Shown: piece after piece, positions 18,259 to 26,644 of the stretch
Numbering within the stretch: position 1 is the stretch's first letter
How the letters are laid out: each line of letters opens with the position of its first letter
From: CAUZIZ01 sp965219855
Lineage (GTDB): Bacteria > Acidobacteriota > UBA6911 > RPQK01 > JAJDTT01
Assembly (NCBI GenBank): GCA_965219855.1
Contig: CBDCOR010000022.1
Span: forward strand, 434,001 to 498,000
Direction of reading: 5' to 3'
Length of the DNA: 64,000 nt
The notes under the pieces: generated by a model
Told to the model about the DNA's origin: nothing
The model's input: only the letters and a program-made list of their open reading frames with translations
The model's database searches: none
Program-made: the position numbers and the translations under genes

Positions 18259-18480
18259 CTACTTCTTTTGGCCGTCCTGTGGCGCTGTGGCTTCTGTCCC
18301 AGTGCTACCTTGGGTCGTGTTTGGCCTTCCGCCGCTATCCTGACCCTGACCCATGCTTTGGGGCTGGTTTTGCGTTACGGCCTCTGAAAGAGGTTTGCCG
18401 TCGTATCCTTTCTTCTCCAGTAGTCCTTCCACCTTCGTCAGTGAGTTTCCATCATTTTTTCCACGATTGAGCTCCGATCT
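18259..18480 (-). CDS. Possible small polar protein
   Basis: An open minus-strand frame just upstream of the membrane-protein gene. The readable part is LTKVEGLLEKKGYDGKPLSE followed by a Gln, Gly and Thr-rich tail ending PQDGQKK. Composition is plausible for a real lipoprotein-like or linker protein, but no good start codon or ribosome site is evident in this part (the only ATG is at 18600, inside the opposing HTH region). Confidence 0.25.
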   Translation of the reverse strand, partial: RSELNRGKNDGNSLTKVEGLLEKKGYDGKPLSEAVTQNQPQSMGQGQDSGGRPNTTQGSTGTEATAPQDGQKK

Positions 18481-18514
18481 AGTTTTCTGTGTCCTTGACT
18501 CCGCTGAAGTTGTC

Positions 18515-18536
18515 GCCGGGCGCGATAGCGCCCGGC
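18515..18536. other. Perfect 9-bp hairpin
   Basis: GCCGGGCGC, GATA, GCGCCCGGC between the minus-strand small frame and the HTH gene. No U-tract follows on either strand, so termination cannot be claimed. Confidence 0.4.
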
Positions 18537-18629
18537 TGACAAATGCGCCCACTAAATTATGCCTGCTTAACCCGGCGAAACCACGGCCGTCATCATCCAC
18601 ATACGGACGGAACCGTCGAAGCGGGGGAC

Positions 18630-18935
18630 ATGCTGCGCATCTCGAGGCTTATGGCCCTGGTCATCCGCTTCGAGGGTCTAGTTCTTCGCGGCGAGGTGCG
18701 CGACTACGCCGCGGACTTAGCGCGACTCGGCTACCTGACGCGGGCCCGGATCACGCAGATCATAAACCTGATCAACCTGGCGCCGGATATTCAGGAGGCG
18801 TTGCTGTTTCTTCCGCGCACGATTCAGGGCCGCGATCCCATCCGAGAAAAGGATCTCCGCGCCATCGCCGCTGTCCCACACTGGAGCCGCCAGCGCAGGA
18901 TGTGGGCGAAGTTGGTGGCCCGGCGGTTGAAGTAG
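18630..18935 (+). CDS. Small helix-turn-helix protein of recombinase elements
   Basis: About 101 residues, beginning MLRISRLMALVIRFEGLV. A helix-turn-helix-like core (YAADLARLGYLTRARITQII) is followed by LAPDIQEALLF and the tail GRDPIREKDLRAIAAVPHWS, ending QRRMWAKLVARRLK. Proteins of this shape commonly lie beside large serine recombinases; a regulatory or directionality role is inferred only. The same tail is found as a remnant after the HTH genes of elements A (to 17777) and B (to 23485). Start uncertain; an upstream in-frame ATG is at 18543. Confidence 0.65.
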   Translation: MLRISRLMALVIRFEGLVLRGEVRDYAADLARLGYLTRARITQIINLINLAPDIQEALLFLPRTIQGRDPIREKDLRAIAAVPHWSRQRRMWAKLVARRLK

Positions 18936-19262
18936 TGGCAAGGCTCCCTAGGGCTTCATTTCGCCTTCGGCCGCCGAACCACTGAGAGTTGAAGATACAC
19001 TTGGCTGGTCGAAATCAGCCGGCCCTTTCTCGACACCGTGTCGTCGACCCTCCGGGGTCAGCCCCCATTACTGTATATATACAAAGAGTTATGGCCTGCG
19101 CAGTGCCGCGCGGTCTTGGCGATCTTGCGACTGAAGGGTATATGGCAATGTGGTAGCCTATCGAAGGCTCACACAAGCCGTCCCGTGATGATCGCCATAT
19201 TGAGTCTCAAAGCTGACCCGATCAACGTTGATTGAGACTGCGCAAACTCTCAGGGGTTCAGA
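18936..19262. other. Gap with a LexA-box-like sequence
   Basis: No gene supported. TACTGTATATATACA at 19068-19082 resembles the gammaproteobacterial SOS box but is one TA step short. Only short frames follow it. The region directly precedes the truncated nitric-oxide reductase and may contain its former promoter. Confidence 0.35.
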
Positions 19263-19690
19263 ATGCCGGATGCACCCGTTGCTGACCGTCATCTCCGCCG
19301 TCTGTGGATTACTCTAGCCGTAGTCGTCATCGGGTCGTTTGCGGCCTTGTTGTACTATGGCGGCGAAGTTTACCAAGAAGCCCCCCCGATCCCCGCAGCG
19401 GTTGTCACGACCGACGGTCAGTCGCTCTTTACGGGTGACCAGATCCTGGCCGGTCAAGACGTATGGAGGTCGATCGGCGGACAGGAACTGGGTTCGATCT
19501 GGGGGCATGGCGCCTACACGGCGCCGGACTGGACCGCCGACTGGCTCCACAGAGAGGCCATCTGGATTCTTGCTGCGTGGGCGACACGCGACTACGGGCA
19601 GACCTATGAGAGCCTGAATGGTTGCGGGCCCGGCTGGAGATCGAGTTATCGCCGTTGCCGCGGCTCCTCGAGCTGGTGCGTGAACCCCGT
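19263..19690 (+). pseudogene. norZ: Quinol-type nitric oxide reductase, N-terminal fragment
   Basis: The first ~120 codons match the start of a single-chain (quinol-dependent) nitric oxide reductase, a membrane enzyme reducing NO to N2O: an N-terminal membrane helix (WITLAVVVIGSFAALLYYGG) and the family block GQDVWRSIGGQELGSIWGHG, YTAPDWTADWLHREA. After about 19615 another frame gives RARLEIEL, as expected next, and then similarity ends. Only about a sixth of the usual ~750 residues remain, with a frameshift, so it is dead. It looks like cargo lost from element A. Confidence 0.8.
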
Positions 19691-19795
19691 GCTTGTCGCT
19701 ACGAGAGGCGCGCCGTCAGTACCAGGGTGAATAGGGTCCAGAATGACGATCCGGATATCCTGGTCCCCGTGTCGGGAAGCGGCTGAATTGAACCA

Positions 19796-19821
19796 GTGGG
19801 GATCGAACCCACGTCCGAAAG
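19796..19821 (-). repeat. Inverted copy of ssrA 3' segment (T-arm)
   Basis: Read on the minus strand, these 26 bases match 14318-14343 of ssrA with one change, covering CTTTCGGACGTGGGTTCGAT and the CCCAC that closes the T-stem. The T-arm folds perfectly. Flanking sequence does not match ssrA, and no acceptor-stem partner was found. The rest of 19691-20030 holds no gene; a hairpin GGTGT-AA-ACACC lies just beside the T-arm. Confidence 0.7.
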
Positions 19822-20030
19822 TCGTCAGCGGAAGTGGTGTTTACACCGTTTCCGCCCCTGATGACCGGGCGTTGCCATCCATAGTTACTTGACTGGGGGA
19901 AATCTGGATAAAAAAGACTTCCGGCAGAGCGAACTCGGCGAGCCACCCGTTGACGTTCATAAGCCTATTAAAATCACACGTTTAAATATATACATGCTAG
20001 GAGAGTATGGGGTGCGGCAAGTCTACAAGC

Positions 20031-20069
20031 CCTCCACCATTTTTCAAAAGACAACTCGTCTCTCCGGGG
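20031..20069 (+). repeat. Left-end direct repeat / attachment-like site, copy B
   Basis: Second copy of the 39-base border at 14346-14384, two differences. It again starts CCTCCACCA, although here no tmRNA body precedes it. Sequence similarity to element A continues downstream, so this marks the left end of element B. Confidence 0.75.
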
Positions 20070-20424
20070 CAGCCCTCCGGAGGGACGAGCGTCCTATAAC
20101 CCCTTATTTTCAAGGGTTTGGACGTTCCTCACATCATTCTCGCTCCATTCCCCACCGGTTGAATTCGACCAGTTCCGCAGCCTCTCATTCTCTGTTCGGC
20201 CCGTATTCTCCGTTCTTACTGGACCTCGTCCAGTAGTCGTCCAGTTGGCTTAATCCGTTCAATATCAATGGGTTGAGCCGAAAGGGAGGTTTTCGGGGGT
20301 TGTGGAAACACGCCCTGTGCTCGGTCTTGAGCACCCGACGTTTCGAACCACGCGTCCGACAGTTTGGAAAGGCCTGCGGTAGGTAACTAACGACAGCGCC
20401 GGGGATGGCGCCCGGCTGCAGCGT

Positions 20425-20555
20425 CAGAAACCAGACAACGGACTGGCAGCGAAAGCTGAGGCGGTTGTGGGTGTCGGCGAACCCGCCCCACGCCGTCCGG
20501 CGAGTTCCCAGGCATCCACACCGGCCCACCCGGTCCCGAGCCGCCGGAGGTCACG
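20425..20555 (+). promoter_or_regulatory. Leader RNA motif copy B
   Basis: ACAAC (20435-20439) with GTTGT (20464-20468) encloses CAGC-GAAA-GCTG; the tetraloop differs from copy A but stays GNRA. An alternative stem GGCGG (20460-20464) with CCGCC (20483-20487) excludes the first. ACCGG-CCCAC-CCGGT and GGAGGTC precede ATG 20556, as in copy A. Confidence 0.55.
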
Positions 20556-20753
20556 ATGTGGAATGCCGAATTCAAGCCGGGAGGCGTCCCTACGGCCTCC
20601 CCTAAAGCGGAGCTCCGCCCGGAGCCCGAACCGCTTCCCCCGAAAGCGAATTTGGAAGCCATCGCCGCGATCCTGGCCGTCGGTGTGCTCCGCTGGAGAG
20701 CCCGAAAGGGCACCTCTTCGCGCGATATCGGGAGAAAGGCGAAGAATCTCTAA
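20556..20753 (+). CDS. Small conserved element protein (65 aa)
   Basis: Counterpart of 14869-15117; unknown function. Shared features are the MWNAEFKPG start and a hydrophobic block NLEAIAAILAVGVLRWRAR, with a proline-rich divergent middle. It ends earlier than the A copy. The same placement between leader motif and DUF2924 supports a real gene. Confidence 0.6.
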   Translation: MWNAEFKPGGVPTASPKAELRPEPEPLPPKANLEAIAAILAVGVLRWRARKGTSSRDIGRKAKNL

Positions 20754-20841
20754 GTGCAAGCGGGAGAAGGACTTGATTTCAGGTGCGAACAGAGCGTTCG
20801 TGTCTAACAAACGCGTCCAGTAGGCCAATGAGGGAGTGCCC

Positions 20842-21357
20842 GTGAATCAGTTCGGAAAGGGATCGCAAGAGAGCGGCAACGGCTCCCGCACCCGTCATTC
20901 CGTCCTACGACAGCTGGCAACGCTCGAGACGATGACAATGGCGCAGCTGCACGAGAAGTGGCGCGATCTCTACGGCGGCGAGCCGCCCCAATACAAGCGA
21001 CAGTTCCTCATCAAGCGCCTGGCCTATCGCATCCAGGAGCTGTTCTGCGGCGGCCTGTCGGAGGCCGCCAAGACGCATTTGAAGCACGTCGCGGAGAACG
21101 ACCCCGCGGCCCGGGTGGACGGCAGGGTCACCGACAGCCCCCCGGGCCAGGCAGACATCCTGCCGGGCACCCGGTTCGTCAGGATCTGGAAGGACCGTCG
21201 CTATGAGGTCCTCGCCCACCAGAGCGGCTTCGAGTACGACGGCCGCATGTTCCGATCCCTCAGCGCCGTGGCTCGCGAAATTACCGGCACCCGGTGGAAC
21301 GGCAAGCTCTTCTTCGGGCTCAAAAAGACCAACGAGGCAGGTGGCCGGTATGCCTGA
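20842..21357 (+). CDS. DUF2924 family protein (element B)
   Basis: About 171-173 residues with the same blocks as the A copy: MTMAQLHEKWRDLYGGEPPQ, RQFLIKRLAYRIQELFCGGL, ILPGTRFVRIWKDRRYEVLA, AREITGTRWNGKLFFGLKK. The start is a GTG (VNQFGKG) at 20842 or ATG 20836; the GTG follows the spacing seen in A less clearly, so the start is uncertain by two codons. The stop overlaps the recombinase ATG at 21350. Probably a recombinase accessory factor. Confidence 0.83.
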   Translation: MNQFGKGSQESGNGSRTRHSVLRQLATLETMTMAQLHEKWRDLYGGEPPQYKRQFLIKRLAYRIQELFCGGLSEAAKTHLKHVAENDPAARVDGRVTDSPPGQADILPGTRFVRIWKDRRYEVLAHQSGFEYDGRMFRSLSAVAREITGTRWNGKLFFGLKKTNEAGGRYA

Positions 21358-22935
21358 TACCGCTGCGAGCAACCTCATGGAGACGAAGCTCATCCGTTGC
21401 GCCATCTACACCCGCAAGAGCCACGAAGAAGGCCTGGAACAGGAATTCAACTCGCTGGATGCCCAGAGGGAGTCGGCCGAGGCCTACATCGAAAGCCAAC
21501 GCATGCAGGGCTGGCGCGCTCTGCCCGACCGCTACGACGACGGGGGGTTCTCCGGCGGCAACATGGAACGCCCCGGGGTGCAGCGTCTGCTGGCCGATGT
21601 GGATGCGGGAAAAGTGGATGTGATCGTGGTGTACAAGATCGACCGTCTCTCGCGGTCGCTGCTCGACTTCATGAAGATGATCGAGCGGTTCAACGAGCAA
21701 GGCGTCAGCTTCGTCTCGGTCACCCAACACTTCAACACCACCGACCCGACCGGGCGCATGTTCCTGGGCATCCTGATCACCTTCGCGCAGTACGAGCGCG
21801 AGGTCATCGCCGAACGCATCCGGGATAAGGTCGCGGCGGCCAAGCGGCGGGGCAAGTACTGCGGTGGCCCGGCTATCCTCGGCTACGACGTCGACCGGGA
21901 GCACAAGAAGCTACTCGTCAATCCAGAGGAAGCGCCGCTGGTCCAACACATCTTCCGGCGATTCACCCAGCTGGCCTCGTCCAAATCGCTGGCCGCCGAG
22001 CTCAACGAGCAGGGCTACCACACCAAGTCCTGGACCACGAAGAAAGGAAAACATCGGCCAGGCAGTCCCTGGAACACCGGCCACATCTACCGCTTACTAG
22101 GCAACCGCATCTACATGGGCGAGGTGGTCCATAAGGGGAAGCACTATCCCGGAGAGCATGAGGCCATCGTTTCCAAGGAACTGTGGGAGAAGGTCCAGGT
22201 GATTCTCTCGGAGAACACTCGGGCCAAGCGAACGAAGGCCCGAACGAAGATCATCTCCCCGCTGCAGGGGTGGTCCGCTGCGGCCATTGCGACGGCGCGA
22301 TGGGCTTGACCTACACGCAAAAAGGACCTCGGCGCTACACCTACTATCACTGCGCGAAGGACGCCAAGCGGGCGGTCAGCCGCTGCCCGCTCAAGCGTGT
22401 CCCGGCCGGGGACATTGAAAAGGTGGTGCTGGAGCAGCTGAGCGCGGTGTTTCGGACCCCGACGCTGGTGTCCCGAACCTACTTTGCCGCGAAGGGCATG
22501 GAAGAGGTCGAGCGGGAACGGCTGCTGACGCAGAAGCAGCAGTTGGAAGACGATGTCCTGAAGGTCCGTGAGCGAGCGCTCGAGAAGGTATCGCCCGACG
22601 GCAACGGGGCGGACCCTGGAGCGACATTGGCCGACCTCAACCAGGAGGCGGTGACCCTGAGTCGTCAGCTGACCGATGTCTCGGTCCGGACCCAGGCCTT
22701 CGAGGCAGACCCCGTAGCGGAACGCGATGTCGCGGAAGCCTTTCAGAGCGTGGAGACCTTTTGGGAGGACCTGTTCCCCCTGGAACGCAACCGGCTGATA
22801 CGGCTGCTGGTCGACAAAGTGGAAATCCGGGAAACCGGCATTGACATGGAATTGAAGACCCAGGGCCTGACCAACCTCATTATCGAGCTGAGTGGTTTGG
22901 CGAGTGAGGCCAGGGAACGGAGCAACGGCCGATGA
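21350..22935 (+). pseudogene. Large serine recombinase of element B, one-base frameshift
   Basis: Close relative of the element A recombinase: S24 in YTRKSHEEG, the same arginine block, recombinase domain and zinc ribbon. The frame breaks near 22268, where a G run is one base shorter than in A (CAGGGGTGG versus CAGGGGGTGG). The zinc ribbon and coiled-coil part (RCGHCDG onward) are therefore in the next frame, to 22935. A homopolymer sequencing error would restore a full protein. If real, the catalytic domain alone would be made without the ribbon. Confidence 0.88.
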
Positions 22936-23354
22936 CTTCGCAGCCGACCCTCACGCTGAGCGAGGCCGGCAATCTGCAGATCCACATTCCGATGCACATC
23001 CGGCGGATGCGGGGACGGAAGATGATTTTCGCTCCCCAGGCGCTGGATGGTGATGTTCCGGATAGCCCATCGGAACTACAGACAGCTGTCGTTCAAGCCC
23101 TGGGCCGAGCGTTTTCCTGGGCGGATGCGATTGAGAACGGGGAGTTTCACTCCGTTTCAGATCTGGCGGGAAGCCTGGACGTGGACATCTCCTATGTGGT
23201 GTGGGTCCTGAAGCTGACCACGCTGGCCCCCGACATCATCGAGGCGATCCTCAATGGCGAAGGGCCATCCGGCCTGTCGCTGACCCGACTGATCCGAACG
23301 TTCCCCATGGACTGGGAGCGGCAGCGCAACCTGTTCGGGTTCATCTCGGGCTGA
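22932..23354 (+). CDS. HTH protein following the recombinase (element B)
   Basis: 140 residues, intact version of 17253-17674. N-terminal strand-like NLQIHIPMHIRRMRGRKMI, then VVQALGRAFSWADAIENGEF and a helix-turn-helix-like SVSDLAGSLDVDISYVVWVL, ending with GLSLTRLIRTFPMDWERQR. The start overlaps the recombinase stop (ATGA). Likely a regulator or recombination directionality factor by position; no direct evidence. The next 130 bases (23355-23485) encode a fragment (GRDPIPEKDVRPIASVPHWS, ending RRLM) of a different HTH gene. Confidence 0.72.
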   Translation: MTSQPTLTLSEAGNLQIHIPMHIRRMRGRKMIFAPQALDGDVPDSPSELQTAVVQALGRAFSWADAIENGEFHSVSDLAGSLDVDISYVVWVLKLTTLAPDIIEAILNGEGPSGLSLTRLIRTFPMDWERQRNLFGFISG

Positions 23355-23584
23355 GCCGCCATCCTCTGGCGGTCCGAGGCCGCGACCCCATCCCCGAGAA
23401 GGACGTCCGCCCCATCGCCAGCGTCCCGCACTGGAGCCGCCAGCGCGCGATGTGGGCGCAGCTCGTCGCCCGGCGGTTGATGTAGCCCCACTCCTCCGCT
23501 CCGGGCCGGACATCGGCCCCGTCCTTGCTCTCGCCGCTTCTCCCAGAATCGATCCGACTTTCTCTAAACCTCTCAAGATTTCTC

Positions 23585-23614
23585 TTGACCTCTTATATAA
23601 GAGGCCTATATATT
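23585..23614 (+). promoter_or_regulatory. Promoter with palindromic operator before the LexA-like gene
   Basis: A sigma-70-type promoter reads TTGACC (23585-23590), 18-bp spacer, TATATT (23609-23614). A perfect 16-bp palindrome CCTCTTATATAAGAGG (23589-23604) overlaps the -35 box and fills the spacer. This is where a repressor would block RNA polymerase, so autoregulation by the downstream LexA-like protein is inferred. Confidence 0.7.
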
Positions 23615-23714
23615 GGTCTCTTTGACGAACGGCCGTGGGGTGTCCCGGTCGCCGATCCTGATTTTTCGATCCATGGATACACCAACCGCAATCTCCCCTG
23701 GGAGAGGAATTGCC

Positions 23715-24395
23715 ATGAGTGAGCAGCCGAGAGGCAGACGACCCGTTGAGGAGATTACCGACCCGCAGCGGCACACATTGCGTGAGCTGTGCCGCTTCAC
23801 CAACCGGCAGGGGTTTCCCCCGACGATCCAGGAACTCGCCGACATCCTCGGCATATCGAGCCCGAGCGTACGCGACCAGGTCAAACAGCTCGTGCGCAAG
23901 GGCTACGTGAAGCGGGAGTCGAGAAAAGCCCGTGGGCTCACCGTCGTGCGGGAGCCCACCGATGAGGTGCTCGACCTGCTGTCCGTACCGATTGTCGGCA
24001 GAGTAGCCGCCGGCCAGCCGATCCTCGCCGAGGAGAACATCATTGGCGAGGTCCTGGTCGATAGCCGGGCCGCGCGCTCCGGGCGCTGCTTCGCGCTGGA
24101 AGTCCAGGGCGACAGCATGATCGACGCCGGCATCCACGAACGGGACCTGATCGTGGTCCGGGAGCAACCCGTTGCGGAGAGCGGGGACATCGTCGTGGCG
24201 CTGCTCGATCAGGAAGCCACGGTCAAACGGCTCTTTATCCGTGAGGAGCGAATCGAACTCCGGCCCGAGAATCCGAAACTTCGCCCCAGGCCGATTGGCC
24301 CCGATGACGGACTGCGCATCCTGGGCAAGGTCGTCGCCATCCGCCGGCTTGGGGTCAACACCTCGAACCCAGGCGCGAACGAGAACAACCGATAA
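23715..24395 (+). CDS. LexA-like self-cleaving repressor
   Basis: 226-residue transcriptional repressor with a winged-helix N-domain (LRELCRFTNRQGFPPTIQEL, ADILGISSPSVRDQVKQLVR) and an S24 peptidase domain. The autocleavage site is A99-G100 (VAAGQP), the nucleophile S134 (GDSM) and the general base K171 (TVKR), so RecA-stimulated self-cleavage is expected. ATG 23715 follows GAGAGG. It lies under a palindromic operator and runs, with short gaps, into three unassigned genes, suggesting damage-inducible control of them. It is more likely the element's own regulator than the cell's lexA. Confidence 0.9.
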   Translation: MSEQPRGRRPVEEITDPQRHTLRELCRFTNRQGFPPTIQELADILGISSPSVRDQVKQLVRKGYVKRESRKARGLTVVREPTDEVLDLLSVPIVGRVAAGQPILAEENIIGEVLVDSRAARSGRCFALEVQGDSMIDAGIHERDLIVVREQPVAESGDIVVALLDQEATVKRLFIREERIELRPENPKLRPRPIGPDDGLRILGKVVAIRRLGVNTSNPGANENNR

Positions 24396-24409
24396 GGAGC
24401 GTCCCACGA

Positions 24410-25571
24410 ATGGCAAATTTCAACCCTCGGCGTTTCGCCCAACCTGCCGTTCTTAAGGCCATCGCGCCGAAGCGCCTCTTGGATTTTCTGGAGCCGCATC
24501 CACCCTACTTCGCCAGTCGAGGATTGAAGTTGCCGCTACTATCCTCCCCGAACGGTCTGGACTACGACCCACTGGTCTCCGTGTTCATGAGTTCAGACAC
24601 GGACACGCCTTCGGAACTGCTCAATGCGCTCTTCTACGTGAATGAAATGTCCACTGAGCAGAGCATGGACGTCCTGCTCGAAGAAGCGGAGAGCAACAGC
24701 GTCTCGCTAGATGGGCAGCCAGACCCGACCCCGGCGGACGTGGCCGTCCAGGTATATCTGAAGGACCAGGGGCTCCTGGAACGCAAGCACGCCGAGCAGT
24801 ATCTCATTCGGCCGCGGTCCTTCGATTCCTTCAAGGCCGACGTCCGCCCGATCCCCTCGTTCACGCAGCCCTCCGCAGAGACGTTGAGGGTCCTCGAGCA
24901 CGATCTCGACGACTGGTTTGAGAAGAAGAAGCGCGGCCGGGGATCGCGGGTGTTCGTGTATCCGAAGGCGGATTCGATCTGGTTTCTGGTGCGTCACGGC
25001 GATCCGTTCCGGCGCGAAGGCAGCCTCGACGGCGGTAACGCCTCGAGCGTGTTCTACCGGCCGGAAAAAAATGACGTACTGGTCTATGACCCGGTCAGCG
25101 GAAAGATTCGAATGCACGCTGGCGCCAAGGGCGAGAAAGAGCTCTACCGCTTGGCGTTCGGGCCGCCATCTCTTTGGCAACGAGGATTTCTTCCCCGGGG
25201 CTAGTAGATACACGCTCGAACCGCTGCGGCCGGCCGGGTCGGCGTCCATTGTTTGCACGGACGTCGATGGCATGGACTGGGTGCGCCTCAAGGAGATCCA
25301 GCTCTTGTGGGGCGGTGTGGAGCGGGAAATCGAGACCCGGAAGGCCGACGATGTGTTCGCCGCGCTCGAAGGAAGAGGGCGAAGTATTCCAGGGAGTGCA
25401 CCGATTATTCGAGCGCGCTTTCAGGTGAAGTTCGCCGATGCGAAGACGGCCCGTGTCGTGACGATTCGAACCCCGACCACCGCCCAATACACGAGAGACA
25501 GTGACGCCGACGTCGTCCAAGACTGGCTCGAGAAACGCGGCTTCATCGAACAGGATCACAATGAGGCGTAG
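24410..25571 (+). pseudogene. Conserved unassigned protein, frameshifted (about 386 aa)
   Basis: Function not recognised. Readable blocks are FNPRRFAQPAVLKAIAP, FASRGLKLPL, LNALFYVNEM, SLDGQPDPTPADVAVQVYL and HAEQYLIRPRSFDSF. The first frame ends at 25204. One base fewer in CGGGCCGCC near 25170 would join LAFG to RHLFGNEDFFPG and carry the protein on to 25571 (WLEKRGFIEQDHNEA). The long continuing similarity of style on both sides points to one gene with a single lesion. Start ATG 24410 is 15 bases after lexA; the end overlaps the next ATG, so an operon is likely. Confidence 0.65.
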
Positions 25572-26622
25572 CCCGAAGGGCTTTTGGCAAGCACTGGAGG
25601 CCGTTCCCGGCTTGTCGGCCGTGGACGCGGAATGGCGCATGCGTTGCGCCGCCGAGTACGCATCGGCCAAGTCGTTTCTTCGGCCCAACGGCAGGCGGGC
25701 CTCCTCGCATCCCTGTACCGTTCGTCCCGGCTGCGCGTGCGCGCACGAGGTCGTTGTGCACGACCCGGACGACATGGTCGCGGTCTGCCGGTGCGGGCGT
25801 GGCTGCGCGACCTTCCCGCTGAAGCGCTCGGACATCGTCGTCTACGAATTGCACCGGTCGGCCTTCGATCAGGTGGTGGCTGGCGTCCTCAAGTTGATGG
25901 GAGAACGGGAACCTGTCCCCGACCTTCATCAGACGACGCGGATCGGCGTCTACTCGCCTACCGCAGGCTTTCGTTTTCCCGTCTATCTGACGATCCAACT
26001 GGAACCGCGCGACTTCGAACACGTCGTCAACGGTCTCGTGAGCCGCACCGATGAGCCGTTTGTGCTGTCGTCTCCCACACGCAATCTCTGCACGACGGAG
26101 ACCGAACGAGTGTTGGCAAATCGGAAGTCGGCATTCATCTCATTGGTGGAAGACGTCGCGCTCGTCGGGCACCGCAAACTTCGGCTACGCCGGCCTCTCG
26201 ACGACATCCTGTCCTCGTTCCGAGGCGCCCACTTCCCAAAGCCGAAAGCCGATGGATCGATGGTTTTCTTCCCGACGCCACAAGACGCCACCTGGGGTGA
26301 CGTCTCAATCCGACTCCGCGATGGCCATACGGTCTCGGTCCAGGTGAAGTCCGAGCGCAGCGTGTGCAACTACACCCAGATGGGCATGGCGAACAAGAAG
26401 AACGGTGAGCCCACCTTCCAGTGGGCACTGCTGCGAGCGTTTGCCGAGGAACGTGGTGTATTGGATTGGAGGAGCCATCATGCCCACCGGCGGAACCAGA
26501 AGCGCCGCGAAAACCTGGCCCGCAACCTGCGGGGCTTTTTCCGCATAGAGGGCGACCCCTTCCGCCTGACAAACGATGGGAAGGGATGGGAGACGCGTTT
26601 CCGTATTAGCCCGGACGACTAA
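25561..26622 (+). CDS. Conserved unassigned protein (353 aa)
   Basis: Not recognised. The ATG overlaps the preceding stop by 11 bases, implying coupled translation. The N-terminal third has a Cys/His cluster (HPCTVRPGCACAHE, then VCRCGRGC) that could bind a metal. The C-terminal part (VSIRLRDGHTVSVQVKSER, MGMANKKNGEPTFQWALL, NQKRRENLARNLRGFFRI) is basic and could contact nucleic acid. Both ideas are inference. It is constantly paired here with the gene before it, so the two probably act together. Confidence 0.7.
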   Translation: MRRSPKGFWQALEAVPGLSAVDAEWRMRCAAEYASAKSFLRPNGRRASSHPCTVRPGCACAHEVVVHDPDDMVAVCRCGRGCATFPLKRSDIVVYELHRSAFDQVVAGVLKLMGEREPVPDLHQTTRIGVYSPTAGFRFPVYLTIQLEPRDFEHVVNGLVSRTDEPFVLSSPTRNLCTTETERVLANRKSAFISLVEDVALVGHRKLRLRRPLDDILSSFRGAHFPKPKADGSMVFFPTPQDATWGDVSIRLRDGHTVSVQVKSERSVCNYTQMGMANKKNGEPTFQWALLRAFAEERGVLDWRSHHAHRRNQKRRENLARNLRGFFRIEGDPFRLTNDGKGWETRFRISPDD

Positions 26623-26644
26623 GGAAGCGGGGGTTACTTCAAAC

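Larger units (their letters stand above)
14355..20030 (+). mobile_element. Integrative element A at ssrA (serine recombinase type)
   Basis: Starts at the ssrA 3' end and extends to the next left-end repeat at 20031. Content in order: leader motif, small MWSADFK protein, DUF2924, large serine recombinase, frameshifted HTH gene, a minus-strand membrane protein, a second HTH gene, a truncated nitric-oxide reductase and an inverted piece of ssrA. The stretch 14400-14730 holds no gene; it aligns base for base in places with the left end of element B. Right boundary is inferred from the position of B. Confidence 0.65.

Noticed and set aside
25561..25830. Zinc-finger transcription factor in the 25561 protein
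   Set aside because: A Cys/His cluster is visible, but spacing does not match a known finger, so only possible metal binding is noted.
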